A stretch of DNA of 64,000 nt from Rhodobiaceae bacterium (GCA_020637855.1 JACKJR010000001.1:992001-1056000), one strand, 5' to 3'; positions 40,781 through 50,202 are shown, counted from the stretch's first letter. Notes: generated from the letters alone by a model not told the origin. Translations and numbers: made by a program.

Positions 40781-41626
40781 ATGCAGGTTTCCGCAAATCA
40801 GTACGTTGCGTCGATTTCACAAGCACGCGCGAACAAGACCGATACATCCCGATCCGAAGCTGCGGTTAGGTCTGGAGCATCAGCTCCGGATGCCGCAGTC
40901 TCCAGAACGGCCTATTCAAAGGCACCGGGCGTTTCCGCAGCCGTCGGCGCAGCGCTGCTGCGCATTCAGGAAACCGGCAGCGTGTTCAATCGCGAAGACA
41001 CGCGGCTGATGTATATGCGCGGTGTCTCGAACGAAGACCGCCAGAGGTTCAACGAGATCGTGCAGGATGCAGCCGAAAACGGCGGCTACAACGACCCGCT
41101 CGGCTATATCAAATCGCTTTCCAGGGACGACATCGACGTTCTGCAGCGCGTGCACAGCCTGGCCGAACCCAAGGGCGTGATCGGCGTCACGACAGAAGAG
41201 GGCGCCTTCAATCTGTTGCTGCCGCAAAGCCAGCAGGTCGATACCAACGATGACGCCATTGTCGAGCGCGGGCTGGCGAAGACCTTCGTCTTCCCGCCGG
41301 TGAATTCACCGCAGGCCGTCAAGGACGCATGGGACGAGGCAACAGCGGGCATGACGGAGAAAGAGCGCATGCTGGCAACCGCCCCGTTCATGGCGGTGTC
41401 TGTTGCGGTGAATGTCAAATACGACGCGAAAGGAGAATCCATCGGTCTCTATGAGCCGGGCGACAAGGGCTATGCCAACATCTTCGGCAAGACCGGCGAA
41501 GACTGGACGAAGATGCTGTCGCGGATGATCGATTACAGCCGTTCGCTGGAAGCTTACGATTCCAAATACATCCAGCAGACGAAGCTTCTGGTGGCGTTCT
41601 CCGAAAACCTGACCGAAAAGACCTGA
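40781..41626 (+). CDS. Hypothetical protein behind a sigma-54 promoter (281 aa)
   Basis: No family is recognised. The N-terminal ~60 residues (VSANQYVASISQARANK...) are Ser/Ala-rich and probably disordered, and the protein lacks a signal peptide. The rest is well-ordered and acidic (FNREDTRLMYMRGVSNEDRQ, LSRDDIDVLQRVHSLAEPKG, GKTGEDWTKMLSRMIDYSRS). The promoter at 40712-40728 predicts RpoN-dependent, activator-controlled transcription, as for nitrogen-stress, dicarboxylate or motility genes. It is convergent with the DsbA-like gene and unrelated to mfd upstream. Confidence 0.75.
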   Translation: MQVSANQYVASISQARANKTDTSRSEAAVRSGASAPDAAVSRTAYSKAPGVSAAVGAALLRIQETGSVFNREDTRLMYMRGVSNEDRQRFNEIVQDAAENGGYNDPLGYIKSLSRDDIDVLQRVHSLAEPKGVIGVTTEEGAFNLLLPQSQQVDTNDDAIVERGLAKTFVFPPVNSPQAVKDAWDEATAGMTEKERMLATAPFMAVSVAVNVKYDAKGESIGLYEPGDKGYANIFGKTGEDWTKMLSRMIDYSRSLEAYDSKYIQQTKLLVAFSENLTEKT

Positions 41627-41637
41627 TCAGGTCCAGG

Positions 41638-42288
41638 TTATTCAGTATGCGCGGTTTCCATGGCTTCCAGCGTCTTGTCCATCGCATCGGCGAGGATTTC
41701 CGGCGCCTGCGCGCCCATCACGGCAAGCCGCGCGCCGAAGATGAAACAGGGCACGCCCTGAACGCCGATCTGATGCGCCTGTTGTATCTCGGCGTCGATG
41801 CTGTCCTTGTCGGCTTCGGTTTCCAGAAGCTCGCGGACAAGCTTGCCGTCCATACCGGCATCTTCGGCGATTGCGCCCAGGGTTTCGATGTCCTCGACAT
41901 CGCCGCCATCGACGAAGAAGCTCTTGAACAGCCCTTCGACGACCCGGTCTTGGGCGTTCTGGCCGTAGGACCAGCGGATCAGCCTGTGCGCGTTCATGGT
42001 GTTGGGAGAGCGGGAGATGTCGGTGAAACGAAAGTCGATGCCGATATCGCGGCCGGTCTGCTCGATCTGCGCATAGATAGCCCCGGCCTTCTCTCCAAAT
42101 TTCTTTTCCAGGTATTCGACCCTGTCGACGCCGCCATCGGGAATCGTGGGATCGAGCTTGTATGCCCGCCAGCGTATGTCGACGGGGATGTCGGGGCGCA
42201 TGGCAAGCGCGCTCTCAAGCCGCCGCTTGCCGATGTAGCACCACGGGCACATCACATCGGATACGACATCGATCGTCATGACAGTCAT
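41638..42288 (-). CDS. DsbA-family (FrnE-like) oxidoreductase
   Basis: The 216-residue protein is thioredoxin-like with an early CPWC active site (residues 14-17, DVMCPWCYIGKRRLESAL), the helical insertion of the DsbA/FrnE family (EYLEKKFGEKAGAIYAQIEQ) and cis-proline VQGVPCFIFG. There is no signal peptide, so it is cytoplasmic, like FrnE and polyketide-related 2-hydroxychromene-isomerase-like relatives. A start three codons later is possible. It is followed on the same strand by the GGDEF-like protein gene upstream at 43638. Confidence 0.92.
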   Translation of the reverse strand: MTVMTIDVVSDVMCPWCYIGKRRLESALAMRPDIPVDIRWRAYKLDPTIPDGGVDRVEYLEKKFGEKAGAIYAQIEQTGRDIGIDFRFTDISRSPNTMNAHRLIRWSYGQNAQDRVVEGLFKSFFVDGGDVEDIETLGAIAEDAGMDGKLVRELLETEADKDSIDAEIQQAHQIGVQGVPCFIFGARLAVMGAQAPEILADAMDKTLEAMETAHTE

Positions 42289-42336
42289 GGAAAACGGGCT
42301 CCGGTTCGAAACACGACCGGACACTAAGCTAGCGCA

Positions 42337-43638
42337 TCAGGACAGCGCATCAAGCGCGCGCGCCAGTAGGCTGTCGGCTGTATCTCCGGGACGGTAGGAG
42401 GCGAGGGCATATCCGACATCGGCGACGACAGGCGCCCCGTCCTCGGTGATACCGAAATCGGTTGCGCCGACCACGCGTGAAATCCGGTCGCGCACCCGTG
42501 TGGCAACTTTTTCGTCGGTTCCCGGCAGCATCAGCAGGAAAAAGCCTTCGCCGACACGCGCACCAAGATCCTCGCCGCGCACCATCTTCGCCAATGCTCC
42601 GCCGAAAGCCGAGGCAATTCGCGCAGCACCCGTTCCACCGCTCACCGCGATTGCGATCAGTGAAAGCGCATCACCATGCCGGTCGCAGCCGCTGACGAGG
42701 TCGACGAGGTGTTTCAGCGCGAACTCCCGCGACGCAAGCGGGCAGTCGGGATCGCATGGAATATGTCCGGCGCTGCGGAATACCTTGTGGATTGCGCGTG
42801 CGTAACGGTGCTCGCGCACCAGAAGATGCAGCCGCGTGACGAGGCGGGCCTCTTCGGCATCGACGGGAAGCACGTCGCTGGCGCCGGTTTCATAGAACTC
42901 GCCGGCCGCGGCATCTTCCGGAACTATTGCGATTGCCGGCAGCGACGTCCACGTTGCGATCCGCCGCAGGGTTGCAAGGGTGTCCAGCGCACGTTCGGAA
43001 TCGTTTGTCGCGTCGATGACGACAGCATCGACGTTTTCCTTCTCGAGAATATCGAGCGCGAGATTGGTGGACGGTGCGCCGAGGAAACGCGGCCCCTCGC
43101 CATAGGCATTCTGCACTTTCAGAGCGCCACGCCCGGCACCGACGATGAGAATGGTCGGATCGTTTACGAAGGCTGGCGGTGAAACCTCGAACCCGGCCTG
43201 CCGTCCCATGCGCTTGAGCGTACGCGCCCTGCGGTTTACTTCCGCACGCATCACGGCGAGCCGCGCCACCGCCTTGATGCGATGGTCGAGTTCCGCAGGC
43301 AATGCCCTATCGCTCAGGTGATCGACAAGCAGCGCCGCATCGCCCGGCATCAGTTCGGAATTTTCATCGCCCAGGATGATGAACGGCAAGTCCTGCCACA
43401 AGTCGGTGCCGCGAACCGCTTCGGCGAAAAGCTCTATGTTGTCGTTATCGTGTTCGCCGTTTTCACCGGCCCCATCGAACAGGACGACATCAGGTCTGCG
43501 TGACGCCAGAAGCTCGGCAATCGCCGTTTCCCCGGAGGATGCCGCGGTCTCGAATCCGCGCGCGCGCAACACATTCGCGGTCTGCTCGGCGTCGGTGATT
43601 GTGTCGCCAACAACAAGGACGCGGGCGGCGCGCATCAT
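42337..43638 (-). CDS. PleD-like protein with two receiver-like domains and degenerate GGDEF
   Basis: The 433-residue protein resembles PleD: receiver 1 (~5-125, VVLFDGAGENG with the putative phospho-Asp55), receiver 2 (~162-278, VDAVVIDATNDS) and a GGDEF-type domain (~290-433). The second domain has no clear phospho-acceptor signature. The active-site loop reads RVGEGFFLLML (363-366) instead of R-x-G-G-D-E-F, so cyclic-di-GMP synthesis is unlikely; c-di-GMP or GTP binding remains possible. It probably works as a regulator through protein contacts (inference). Confidence 0.82.
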   Translation of the reverse strand: MMRAARVLVVGDTITDAEQTANVLRARGFETAASSGETAIAELLASRRPDVVLFDGAGENGEHDNDNIELFAEAVRGTDLWQDLPFIILGDENSELMPGDAALLVDHLSDRALPAELDHRIKAVARLAVMRAEVNRRARTLKRMGRQAGFEVSPPAFVNDPTILIVGAGRGALKVQNAYGEGPRFLGAPSTNLALDILEKENVDAVVIDATNDSERALDTLATLRRIATWTSLPAIAIVPEDAAAGEFYETGASDVLPVDAEEARLVTRLHLLVREHRYARAIHKVFRSAGHIPCDPDCPLASREFALKHLVDLVSGCDRHGDALSLIAIAVSGGTGAARIASAFGGALAKMVRGEDLGARVGEGFFLLMLPGTDEKVATRVRDRISRVVGATDFGITEDGAPVVADVGYALASYRPGDTADSLLARALDALS

Positions 43639-43733
43639 ATGTTCTCTCCAGCCAGAAAACCCGCACCTTTATGCGCCGATTCGCTCGCAAATAAGCAGTC
43701 CCGATCGCTGCGAAATTGTTGCGCGGTGCAACA

Positions 43734-45299
43734 TCACAGCAGGCGAAGTCTTGAGCGCTGTATTTTCCCGTTCGCGGTGCGGGGCAGGCTTTCGACGAAC
43801 ACAAGCTCCTTCGGCCGCTTGTAGCGGGCCAGATTGCCCGAGACGCGGCCGAGCAGCGCCTCGGGGCCAGCTTCCTTTGTGCGTGAATCTGCCACCACGA
43901 AGGCTTTGATGATCGACACACCTTCCGCCGGTTCGATGCTCGTGACGGCTGCCTCGATGACGCCTGGACAGGCGAGGAGTTGCGCCTCCACCTCCGCAGG
44001 CGAGACCCGGTAGCCCATGGCGTTCATGACATCATCGGCGCGCCCTTGCGGATGAACGAACCCGTCATTGTCCATGATCGCGAGATCGCCGGTCACAAAC
44101 CAGTCTCCGCGCCATGCCGCGTTTTCCGCAGTTTCACTGCCGATATAGCCAAGCATCATGCCGGGGTCTGAACGGTGTACGGCGAGAATCCCGGTTTCGC
44201 CCAGGGGCAGGGGAACGGGATCGGCATCATCTTCGGCATTCAGGATGGCAATCGCTCTTCCGCGCTGCGGCCTGCCCGGCGATCCGGGATGCCAGGTCAT
44301 GTCCGGGGCGGTGGAAAGGTAGGTCGATATTTCGCTCATGCCGAAGGCTTCGCACAGTGGCCTGCCGGTGGTGGAAATCCAGTCGTCATGCAAGGCGGGG
44401 CGCAGGGCTTCTCCCGCGGTCAGTCCGTGCCGCAACGGCGCGGAACGTGACAGTGAAAAATCCGAACGCAGCATCTGCCGGTAAATCCCCGGTACGGTCG
44501 CGAGGATCGTGGCCTGCGTGGCATGCAGAATGTCGCTCCACGATTGCGGGGCCGGCGTGGCATCGAGGAAAGTCGCCGTCGCACCGAGCACGAGAGGGTC
44601 GAGCAGGCCTGTTCCCAGCGAGTAGGTCCAGTTCATGGCACCGGTATGCAGAAAGACATCAGCTTCGCTGGCATCGTACCAGTCGCGATACATGGGCCGG
44701 CGCCCGAAAACCGCGCGATGAGCATGCAGAACGCCCTTTGGCGCCGCCCCCGTACCCGATGTGAAAACGAGATAGGCCGGATCATTTGCGGATGTGTCGG
44801 CGAAGCCGGCAGGCCGGGAACGTGCTCCATCATGCTCAAGCGCCTCGATCCGCAAGTCGGCGATGCCATCGCGATCATGCGCTTCAAGCGTTTCATCGCG
44901 AATGATTGCGGCGACACCGGCGATTTTCGAGATGGTTTCTATTTCGCGCGCCGTCAGCATCGGTGACATCGCAAGCGCGATATGTCCGGAACCTGTGATG
45001 GCAAGAAAGCTCAGCGCATAGGCAATGCCCGTATGCTGCCGGATTGCAATAACCGAGCGGGGAGGCAGGCCAAGCTCCTTCAGACCGGCCATGACATGAC
45101 CGGCGCGGCTTGCAAGTTCGCCATATGTGGCCGTTTGCGCAGGCGCATGCGGTTCATCGGCGCTGAACAGTCGGAAGGCAGGTTTGTCGCGATGCCGGTG
45201 ACCGGCGGCAAGGGCGGCCGCGGCAAGATTATAGGCCGGCGGCGGCTGCGGCCCGGCATAGGACGCGGCGCTGACGGATAGCCCGGCGCGCTCTGTCAC
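43734..45299 (-). CDS. Acyl-CoA ligase / AMP-dependent synthetase
   Basis: The 521-residue protein starts at a GTG that overlaps the upstream gene's TGA. It has the P-loop-like motif YLVFTSGTGAAPKGVLHAHR, GDWFVTGDLAIMDNDGF (A7), YRVSPAEVEAQL (A8) and, near the C-terminus, SLPRTANGKIQRSRLR with the catalytic lysine of GKIQR. All elements of an active adenylate-forming CoA ligase are therefore present. The acyl substrate is unknown. Its partner just upstream is a degenerate relative. Confidence 0.9.
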   Translation of the reverse strand: MTERAGLSVSAASYAGPQPPPAYNLAAAALAAGHRHRDKPAFRLFSADEPHAPAQTATYGELASRAGHVMAGLKELGLPPRSVIAIRQHTGIAYALSFLAITGSGHIALAMSPMLTAREIETISKIAGVAAIIRDETLEAHDRDGIADLRIEALEHDGARSRPAGFADTSANDPAYLVFTSGTGAAPKGVLHAHRAVFGRRPMYRDWYDASEADVFLHTGAMNWTYSLGTGLLDPLVLGATATFLDATPAPQSWSDILHATQATILATVPGIYRQMLRSDFSLSRSAPLRHGLTAGEALRPALHDDWISTTGRPLCEAFGMSEISTYLSTAPDMTWHPGSPGRPQRGRAIAILNAEDDADPVPLPLGETGILAVHRSDPGMMLGYIGSETAENAAWRGDWFVTGDLAIMDNDGFVHPQGRADDVMNAMGYRVSPAEVEAQLLACPGVIEAAVTSIEPAEGVSIIKAFVVADSRTKEAGPEALLGRVSGNLARYKRPKELVFVESLPRTANGKIQRSRLRLL

Positions 45300-46930
45300 G
45301 CCTGCGCGGCCCGGGTGTTTCCAAGGCCATGGCCGATGTCGTTTCGGGCCACCGCTCCATCCGCATCACGTGGTATCGCATCAACGCGCAGGAGGGAAAC
45401 CGGCATCTTGTAGGCGCTGATACCGGCTGCTTCGAGCGCTTCGGCCACATCCTCGAGCATGAGTTCGGCTTGCCCCACATAGGCCATGGTCAGCACATGG
45501 CCGAGAATGGGGTGCTTGACCGGCACGGCGGCGGCATCTTCCAATCCCTCGATGCCTGCATAAAGCGTGTCGACTTCGGCAAGATCGAGCGCGATTTGCC
45601 CCGTGCGAACCGACTTGCCCATTGCTCCCAGAACGCGCACAACCGGTCCATCCGCTTCGGCCAGTTCACCACGCAATCCGGTCAGCATGAAGCCGTTCTC
45701 GACGAAGCGTGTCTTGCCGGTCTCGTCCTTCGCGAAGGCCATGACCGGGGTTCCGGGGCCCCGCACGCCGAGCGGTCCGCGCATCAGGCTTCCCGGCTCG
45801 ATTGCCGCACCAGCCTTGTGCACGATGCCCTGTATGCGCGGCTCGAGGCTGGCCGGGCCGCTGTCGCCATCAAGCTGCAAGCCTTTGAGCGGGATGATGT
45901 TGCTGCGGTCTTCGCCACCACGATAGACCATGAGAGCCGCTTCCCCGAGAGAGACGATGTCAATCGTGGAAGTGGAGTTGGTTGCACCCGCTTCCACCGT
46001 GTCGCGCCAGGAGCGGATCAGCGTCACACCTTCGCCAACCGGTCCTATTTGCCCGCATAGCTGTCCGGCGACGGCCAGATGCGTCGCCCCGGCCGCGGCT
46101 GCTGCTTCGGCGATGCCCTCGCTTTCCCAGGGGGCGAGAAAATGCAGCCTTGAACGGCTTATCAGCCAGGCTGACAGCAACGAGAGGCCCGCGAGGGAAG
46201 ATGCAATCAGCGGAGTTGCGATTACGCTGCTGGCGCTGAAACCGCCATAGGCCACCAGCGGCAGCGTTGCAGCGATCAGCTGGCCGTGATTGCGGGCCGG
46301 GAAGCTGCGTTGGGCGCCATCGCCATCGCAGGTCATCACGAAGACATGGTCGCTGGCACGTCCGCCGCGCATCGCGCCACCCGGAGCTCCGCTGTCTCCA
46401 GCATCATGTCCGAGGATTTCATCAAGCCCGATCACCCCGTCGGGGAGGCCGGAGCCGAACCCGAGCAAAAAGCGGATATTGAAGGCCGAAAACGCGGCCA
46501 TGGCGGCAACTTCCGCCAGTTCGCGCGGACCGACGCGGCTTTCCGCAATGATGGCGCGCGCACCAAGCGTTTCGGCGATTGCAGCGGTTTCGCGGGCACC
46601 TGTCACGGGTGACAGCGGAACGGCAATCATGCCGGCGCGCGACAGGGCAAGCAGGGCTGTCGCGGCTTGCGCCCCGGCGCCGGCAAGGACAATGACCGGA
46701 TCATCCTGTTTCATGCCGAGATCGAGCAGGAAATCGGCAAGCTGGCTGACACGGGCGTCCAGTTCGCCCCATGACATGGATGTCGACGCGCCAGTACCCT
46801 CATCGCAGGACAGTGCCGTTTCCGCGTGATGATCGAGTGCGGCACGGCGCAACAGCTCGTCAAGCGTCAATTCCCCATAGACGCCTGCATCGGCATATGC
46901 GTCCCATTTATCAGGATCGCCCAGTATCAT
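45296..46930 (-). CDS. Degenerate AMP-dependent synthetase-like protein (probable pseudo-enzyme)
   Basis: The start at 46930 (MILGDPDKWDAYADAGVYGE) gives 544 residues. The N-terminal half aligns with acyl-CoA ligases (TSMSWGELDARVSQLADFLL, LSRAGMIAVPLSPV). The phosphate-binding loop is replaced by MTCDGDGAQRSFPAR, and the C-terminal catalytic segment reads RVDAIPRDADGAVARND, so the lysine of G-K is lost. It probably does not adenylate; it could be a regulatory or structural partner of the ligase encoded immediately after it, with which it is translationally coupled (TGA/GTG overlap). It follows the YejA-like gene by 25 bp. Confidence 0.82.
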   Translation of the reverse strand: MILGDPDKWDAYADAGVYGELTLDELLRRAALDHHAETALSCDEGTGASTSMSWGELDARVSQLADFLLDLGMKQDDPVIVLAGAGAQAATALLALSRAGMIAVPLSPVTGARETAAIAETLGARAIIAESRVGPRELAEVAAMAAFSAFNIRFLLGFGSGLPDGVIGLDEILGHDAGDSGAPGGAMRGGRASDHVFVMTCDGDGAQRSFPARNHGQLIAATLPLVAYGGFSASSVIATPLIASSLAGLSLLSAWLISRSRLHFLAPWESEGIAEAAAAAGATHLAVAGQLCGQIGPVGEGVTLIRSWRDTVEAGATNSTSTIDIVSLGEAALMVYRGGEDRSNIIPLKGLQLDGDSGPASLEPRIQGIVHKAGAAIEPGSLMRGPLGVRGPGTPVMAFAKDETGKTRFVENGFMLTGLRGELAEADGPVVRVLGAMGKSVRTGQIALDLAEVDTLYAGIEGLEDAAAVPVKHPILGHVLTMAYVGQAELMLEDVAEALEAAGISAYKMPVSLLRVDAIPRDADGAVARNDIGHGLGNTRAAQA

Positions 46931-46955
46931 TTCCACCCAAACCTTCGTTTTTTGC

Positions 46956-48794
46956 CTATTGCGGCTTTTGCCACCAGGTTTCGAAAACATACCCGTACAA
47001 CGACGTTTCTTCCGGCACGCCCAGGGTCGCCTTTCTGGCCATCCACTGTTTGGGAAGATGGAACAGCGGCACAACGTAGGCGCCTGAAACGAGGACGCGG
47101 TCGAGCGCGCGTACCGCATCGACGAATGCGGGACGTTCGCGCGCGGCAAGCAGCGCGGAAATCATTGCGTCTACGGCCGGGTTGTCGATGCCGGGATAAT
47201 TGCGCGTGCCGTCGGTCTTCGCCGCATCACCGCTCCAGTAGAAGAGCTGCTCGTTGCCGGGCGACAGGGATTCGAACCAGAAATTCTGGATCGTGTCGTA
47301 ATCGTAGGCGATGCGCCGGCGCTCATACTGCGCCGCGTCCACCAGGCGGACACTCACGGTGATGCCGGCGCGTTTCAGCGTACGCCCATAGGTCAGCGCC
47401 AGGCGTTCCTGTTCCTTGTTGGCAACGAGAATCTCGAAGTTGAAAGGCGTGCCATTCGTCTTGCTGACCAGAACGCCGTCCTTCGTTTCGAACCCGGCAT
47501 CCTTCAGCAGCTTCAGTGCCGCGCGCAGACCCTCGCGGTCGCGTCCTGAACCGTCCGTTTGCGGCAGGCCATACGTACCGTCCATGACATCGTCGCGCAC
47601 GGAATCGCCCCAGTCCGCCAGCAGCGTCTTCTCGGCGTCGCTTGCCGGCTTGCCGATCGCGGAGAGTTCGGATCCTTCGAAATAGCTCTGCGTGCGCGAA
47701 TAAAGATCGTAATAGAGCGAGCGGTTGATCCATTCGAAATCGAACAGCCGGACGAGGGCCTGGCGTACCCGGATATCGTCGAATGGAGCGCGTCGCGTGT
47801 TGAACACGAAGGCCGACATGCCTTTGGGAACGCCGGTTTCGAATTCCTGAAGCACGACGCGGCCATCCTTGACGGCGGGAAAATCATATCCCGTCGCCCA
47901 GCGGGTGGGATCATCTTCGGGCCGGGCGTCGTAAAGCCCCTTCTTGAAGGCTTCGAAAAGCGTGTTGTTGTCGCGGAAATACTCGTAGCGGATGGTGTCG
48001 AAATTATCCTGTCCGCGTTTCACGCCGAGATCGCGCGCCCAGTAATCGGGATTGCGCCTGAAGGTGATCGACCCGCCGGGGTCGACGTTGTCGATCATGT
48101 AAGGCCCGCTGCCGATCATGGCATCGAGTGTCGTCTGCTCGAAGGTCTCGGGATCGATCGCATGCTTGGGAAGGATCGGCATCAACCCCATGATCAGGGG
48201 AATTTCCCTGTCGACATCGTTTGTGAAGGTGAAGCGCACACCACGTTCGCCGACCTTTTCCGCTTTCGCCACCTTACCATAATAGGTCCGGTGGTTCGGG
48301 CGGCCTTTCGTCTTCAGCAGGTCCCAGCTGAACAGGACATCTTCCGACGTGACGGTTTTACCGTCGGAGAACTTCGCTTCCGGGTTGAGCGTGAATTCGA
48401 CATAGGTCCGCTCGTCATCCGTCTCGATGGTTTCGGCCAGCAAGCCGTAGAGCGAAAACGGCTCGTCGAGCGACCGTCCCATCAGCGATTCAAGCGTATG
48501 CTCGCGCACACCGCGTGCAGCCACACCTTTGACGATCAGCGGATTGATGCTGTCGAAACTGCCAAGCACGCCAATGGTCAGCGCGCCGCCTTTGGGAGCA
48601 TCGGCGTTGACGTATCCGAAATGGGCAAAGCCGGGCTCGTATTTCGGTGTGCCATGCATGGCGATGGCATGCGCAGGCTTGCCCGGTTCTGCTTGCGCCG
48701 TGCCTGCTCCGGCAATCAGCAGCAACCCGAGACATATGGAGCGCATGGCAGCAGCGGCGAAGCCTTGATAGAAAAGGTGATTCTTCATGCGCAC
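46956..48794 (-). CDS. ABC-transporter substrate-binding protein, family 5 (YejA-like)
   Basis: The 612-residue protein has a signal peptide (MRMKNHLFYQGFAAAAMRSI..., cleavage near AQAEP). The family-5 binding-protein fold follows (GPYMIDNVDPGGSITFRRNP, NTRRAPFDDIRVRQALVRLF, ITVSVRLVDAAQYERRR). The start of the mature part, HGTPKYEPGFAHFGYVNADA, is typical of YejA-like peptide/oligopeptide-binding proteins. The permease and ATPase genes are not adjacent. It stops 25 bp before the acyl-CoA-ligase-like gene. Confidence 0.93.
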   Translation of the reverse strand: MRMKNHLFYQGFAAAAMRSICLGLLLIAGAGTAQAEPGKPAHAIAMHGTPKYEPGFAHFGYVNADAPKGGALTIGVLGSFDSINPLIVKGVAARGVREHTLESLMGRSLDEPFSLYGLLAETIETDDERTYVEFTLNPEAKFSDGKTVTSEDVLFSWDLLKTKGRPNHRTYYGKVAKAEKVGERGVRFTFTNDVDREIPLIMGLMPILPKHAIDPETFEQTTLDAMIGSGPYMIDNVDPGGSITFRRNPDYWARDLGVKRGQDNFDTIRYEYFRDNNTLFEAFKKGLYDARPEDDPTRWATGYDFPAVKDGRVVLQEFETGVPKGMSAFVFNTRRAPFDDIRVRQALVRLFDFEWINRSLYYDLYSRTQSYFEGSELSAIGKPASDAEKTLLADWGDSVRDDVMDGTYGLPQTDGSGRDREGLRAALKLLKDAGFETKDGVLVSKTNGTPFNFEILVANKEQERLALTYGRTLKRAGITVSVRLVDAAQYERRRIAYDYDTIQNFWFESLSPGNEQLFYWSGDAAKTDGTRNYPGIDNPAVDAMISALLAARERPAFVDAVRALDRVLVSGAYVVPLFHLPKQWMARKATLGVPEETSLYGYVFETWWQKPQ

Positions 48795-49105
48795 AGCTTA
48801 GCTGCAATTTGTGGCCGGGTCAGTGGTTCCAGAACACCGATACAGCCTGCACGACACCGAATCGCCGCATTTGCATCGCATCAGCCGATCCGTACCTAGC
48901 CGGTGGGATTGAGCCCGCATCGCCCAGTGCATTTACCCAATGCGCAGTTCAGGGTGACATGGCGGTTGTAATTCCGCGCCGGATTTGGCACCTCACCGGC
49001 AGCGGTGGCGTGTGCCGCCTCAAAAGAGACGATCGGCCAGCCGCCGGATGGTTCAATAGCGCCATGGGAAAATGGCGCAAGGACGCGAAAAAGGACGAAA
49101 TCCCA
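48795..49105. other. Intergenic region, no gene seen
   Basis: These 311 bp separate the divergent YejA-like and IalB-like genes and should carry both promoters. No credible ORF or structural RNA was seen. Confidence 0.5.
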
Positions 49106-49804
49106 ATGACACGCAATGAAGCCCCGTTTGCTGCAAAATTGCGCCTAACCCTCTCGGCTCTGGCGATTGCCGGATTTGCAGCTTGCGGCGCGACCAATGT
49201 TCTCGCGCAGTCGGATACCGGTGGCGGCAACCAGCCGGCTGCAGCGGTAGCAAAACCAGGCGATCTGTTCGACAGCGGTTGGCGCAAGGTGGCGGTGTCG
49301 AATCCGCAGGACCAGAGCCAGAAAATTTTCCTGGTAACCAAGGAAGCGCGCGACAAGAACAATGTTCCCGTCGCCGAGGTCACCATCATGATCGAGCCGG
49401 ATAATAAGAAGCGCATGCTGATTGTTGTCCCGCAGGGTTTCCTGCTGCCTCCGGGCTTGCGCCTTCAGGTCGACAAGAACGAGCCTATCCCCGGCCAGTA
49501 CATCACCTGCACGGCCAATACCTGTCAGGCTGAAGCCAAGATCGATGAAAAGTTCATCGATCAGATGAAGAAGGGCGCAAACCTTGTCGTTGCGGTTGCG
49601 ACCCTTCCCGACGGCAAAGGTCGCGCCGTTGGCATGGACCTGACCGGGTTCACGGCTGTCTTCGACGGTGAAGCGCTTGACGTTGCCAAGTACAAGGAGC
49701 AGCGCAAGGCTTTCAACGACATGCTGCAGCAGCGCGCGGAAAGCAACAAGCAGCGCTTCCAGCAACAGCGTGAGCAGCAGCAGGGCTCGGGTCAGAGCAA
49801 CTGA
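49106..49804 (+). CDS. Invasion-associated-locus-B (IalB) family protein
   Basis: The ATG at 49106 follows AAAAAGGACGAAA. The 232-residue protein has a signal peptide (TLSALAIAGFAACGATNVLA) and the IalB domain (~45-200; DQSQKIFLVTKEA, GFLLPPGLRLQVDKNEP, CTANTCQAEAKIDEKFIDQM with the two Cys). A Gln/Arg-rich tail (~210-232, FQQQREQQQGS) is appended. IalB relatives in Bartonella are invasion-linked, but the family is widespread in free-living Alphaproteobacteria with unknown periplasmic function. A strong terminator follows. Confidence 0.92.
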   Translation: MTRNEAPFAAKLRLTLSALAIAGFAACGATNVLAQSDTGGGNQPAAAVAKPGDLFDSGWRKVAVSNPQDQSQKIFLVTKEARDKNNVPVAEVTIMIEPDNKKRMLIVVPQGFLLPPGLRLQVDKNEPIPGQYITCTANTCQAEAKIDEKFIDQMKKGANLVVAVATLPDGKGRAVGMDLTGFTAVFDGEALDVAKYKEQRKAFNDMLQQRAESNKQRFQQQREQQQGSGQSN

Positions 49805-49825
49805 GCGCGATTAAAGACTGATTGC

Positions 49826-49854
49826 AAAAAGCCGGCCCTTGAGGCCGGCTTTTT
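49826..49854 (+). terminator. Rho-independent terminator after the IalB-family gene
   Basis: GCCGGCC (49831-49837) pairs with GGCCGGC (49843-49849) across CTTGA, flanked by AAAAA upstream and TTTTT downstream. The symmetry means it could also serve the convergent hspQ transcript. Confidence 0.93.
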
Positions 49855-49872
49855 CATGCCCGCAGGACAAGT

Positions 49873-50202
49873 CTAGTGGAATATCTGTTCACGCGGCCGG
49901 TAACGGCCTGACTCGACCTGTTCGAACTGTTCGCTGATCATGGGGTGGCGAAGCGGGTCGCCACTCTCGTCGAGAACCAGATTTTGTTCCGACACATAGG
50001 CGACGTATTCGGTTTCGTCGTTCTCGGCGTACAGATGATAGAACGGCTGCTCCTTGTGCGGGCGAACATCTTCCGGGATCGCCTGCCACCATTCCTCGGT
50101 GTTGCTGAAGATCGGATCGACATCGAAAATCACGCCGCGGAACGGGTAAATACGGTGCCGCACGACCTGGCCGATCTGGAATTTTGCAGCGCGTCTGTCC
50201 AT
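49873..50202 (-). CDS. hspQ: Heat-shock protein HspQ
   Basis: The 109-residue form starts at 50202 (MDRRAAKFQIGQVVRHRIYP); a start nine codons upstream is possible. The diagnostic sequence is RHRIYPFRGVIFDVDPIFSN and TEEWWQAIPEDVRP, followed by PFYHLYAENDETEYVAYVSE. HspQ binds hemimethylated DNA in enterobacteria and promotes proteolysis of specific targets; in Alphaproteobacteria the role is less defined. It is convergent with the IalB gene and shares the terminator. Confidence 0.95.
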   Translation of the reverse strand: MDRRAAKFQIGQVVRHRIYPFRGVIFDVDPIFSNTEEWWQAIPEDVRPHKEQPFYHLYAENDETEYVAYVSEQNLVLDESGDPLRHPMISEQFEQVESGRYRPREQIFH

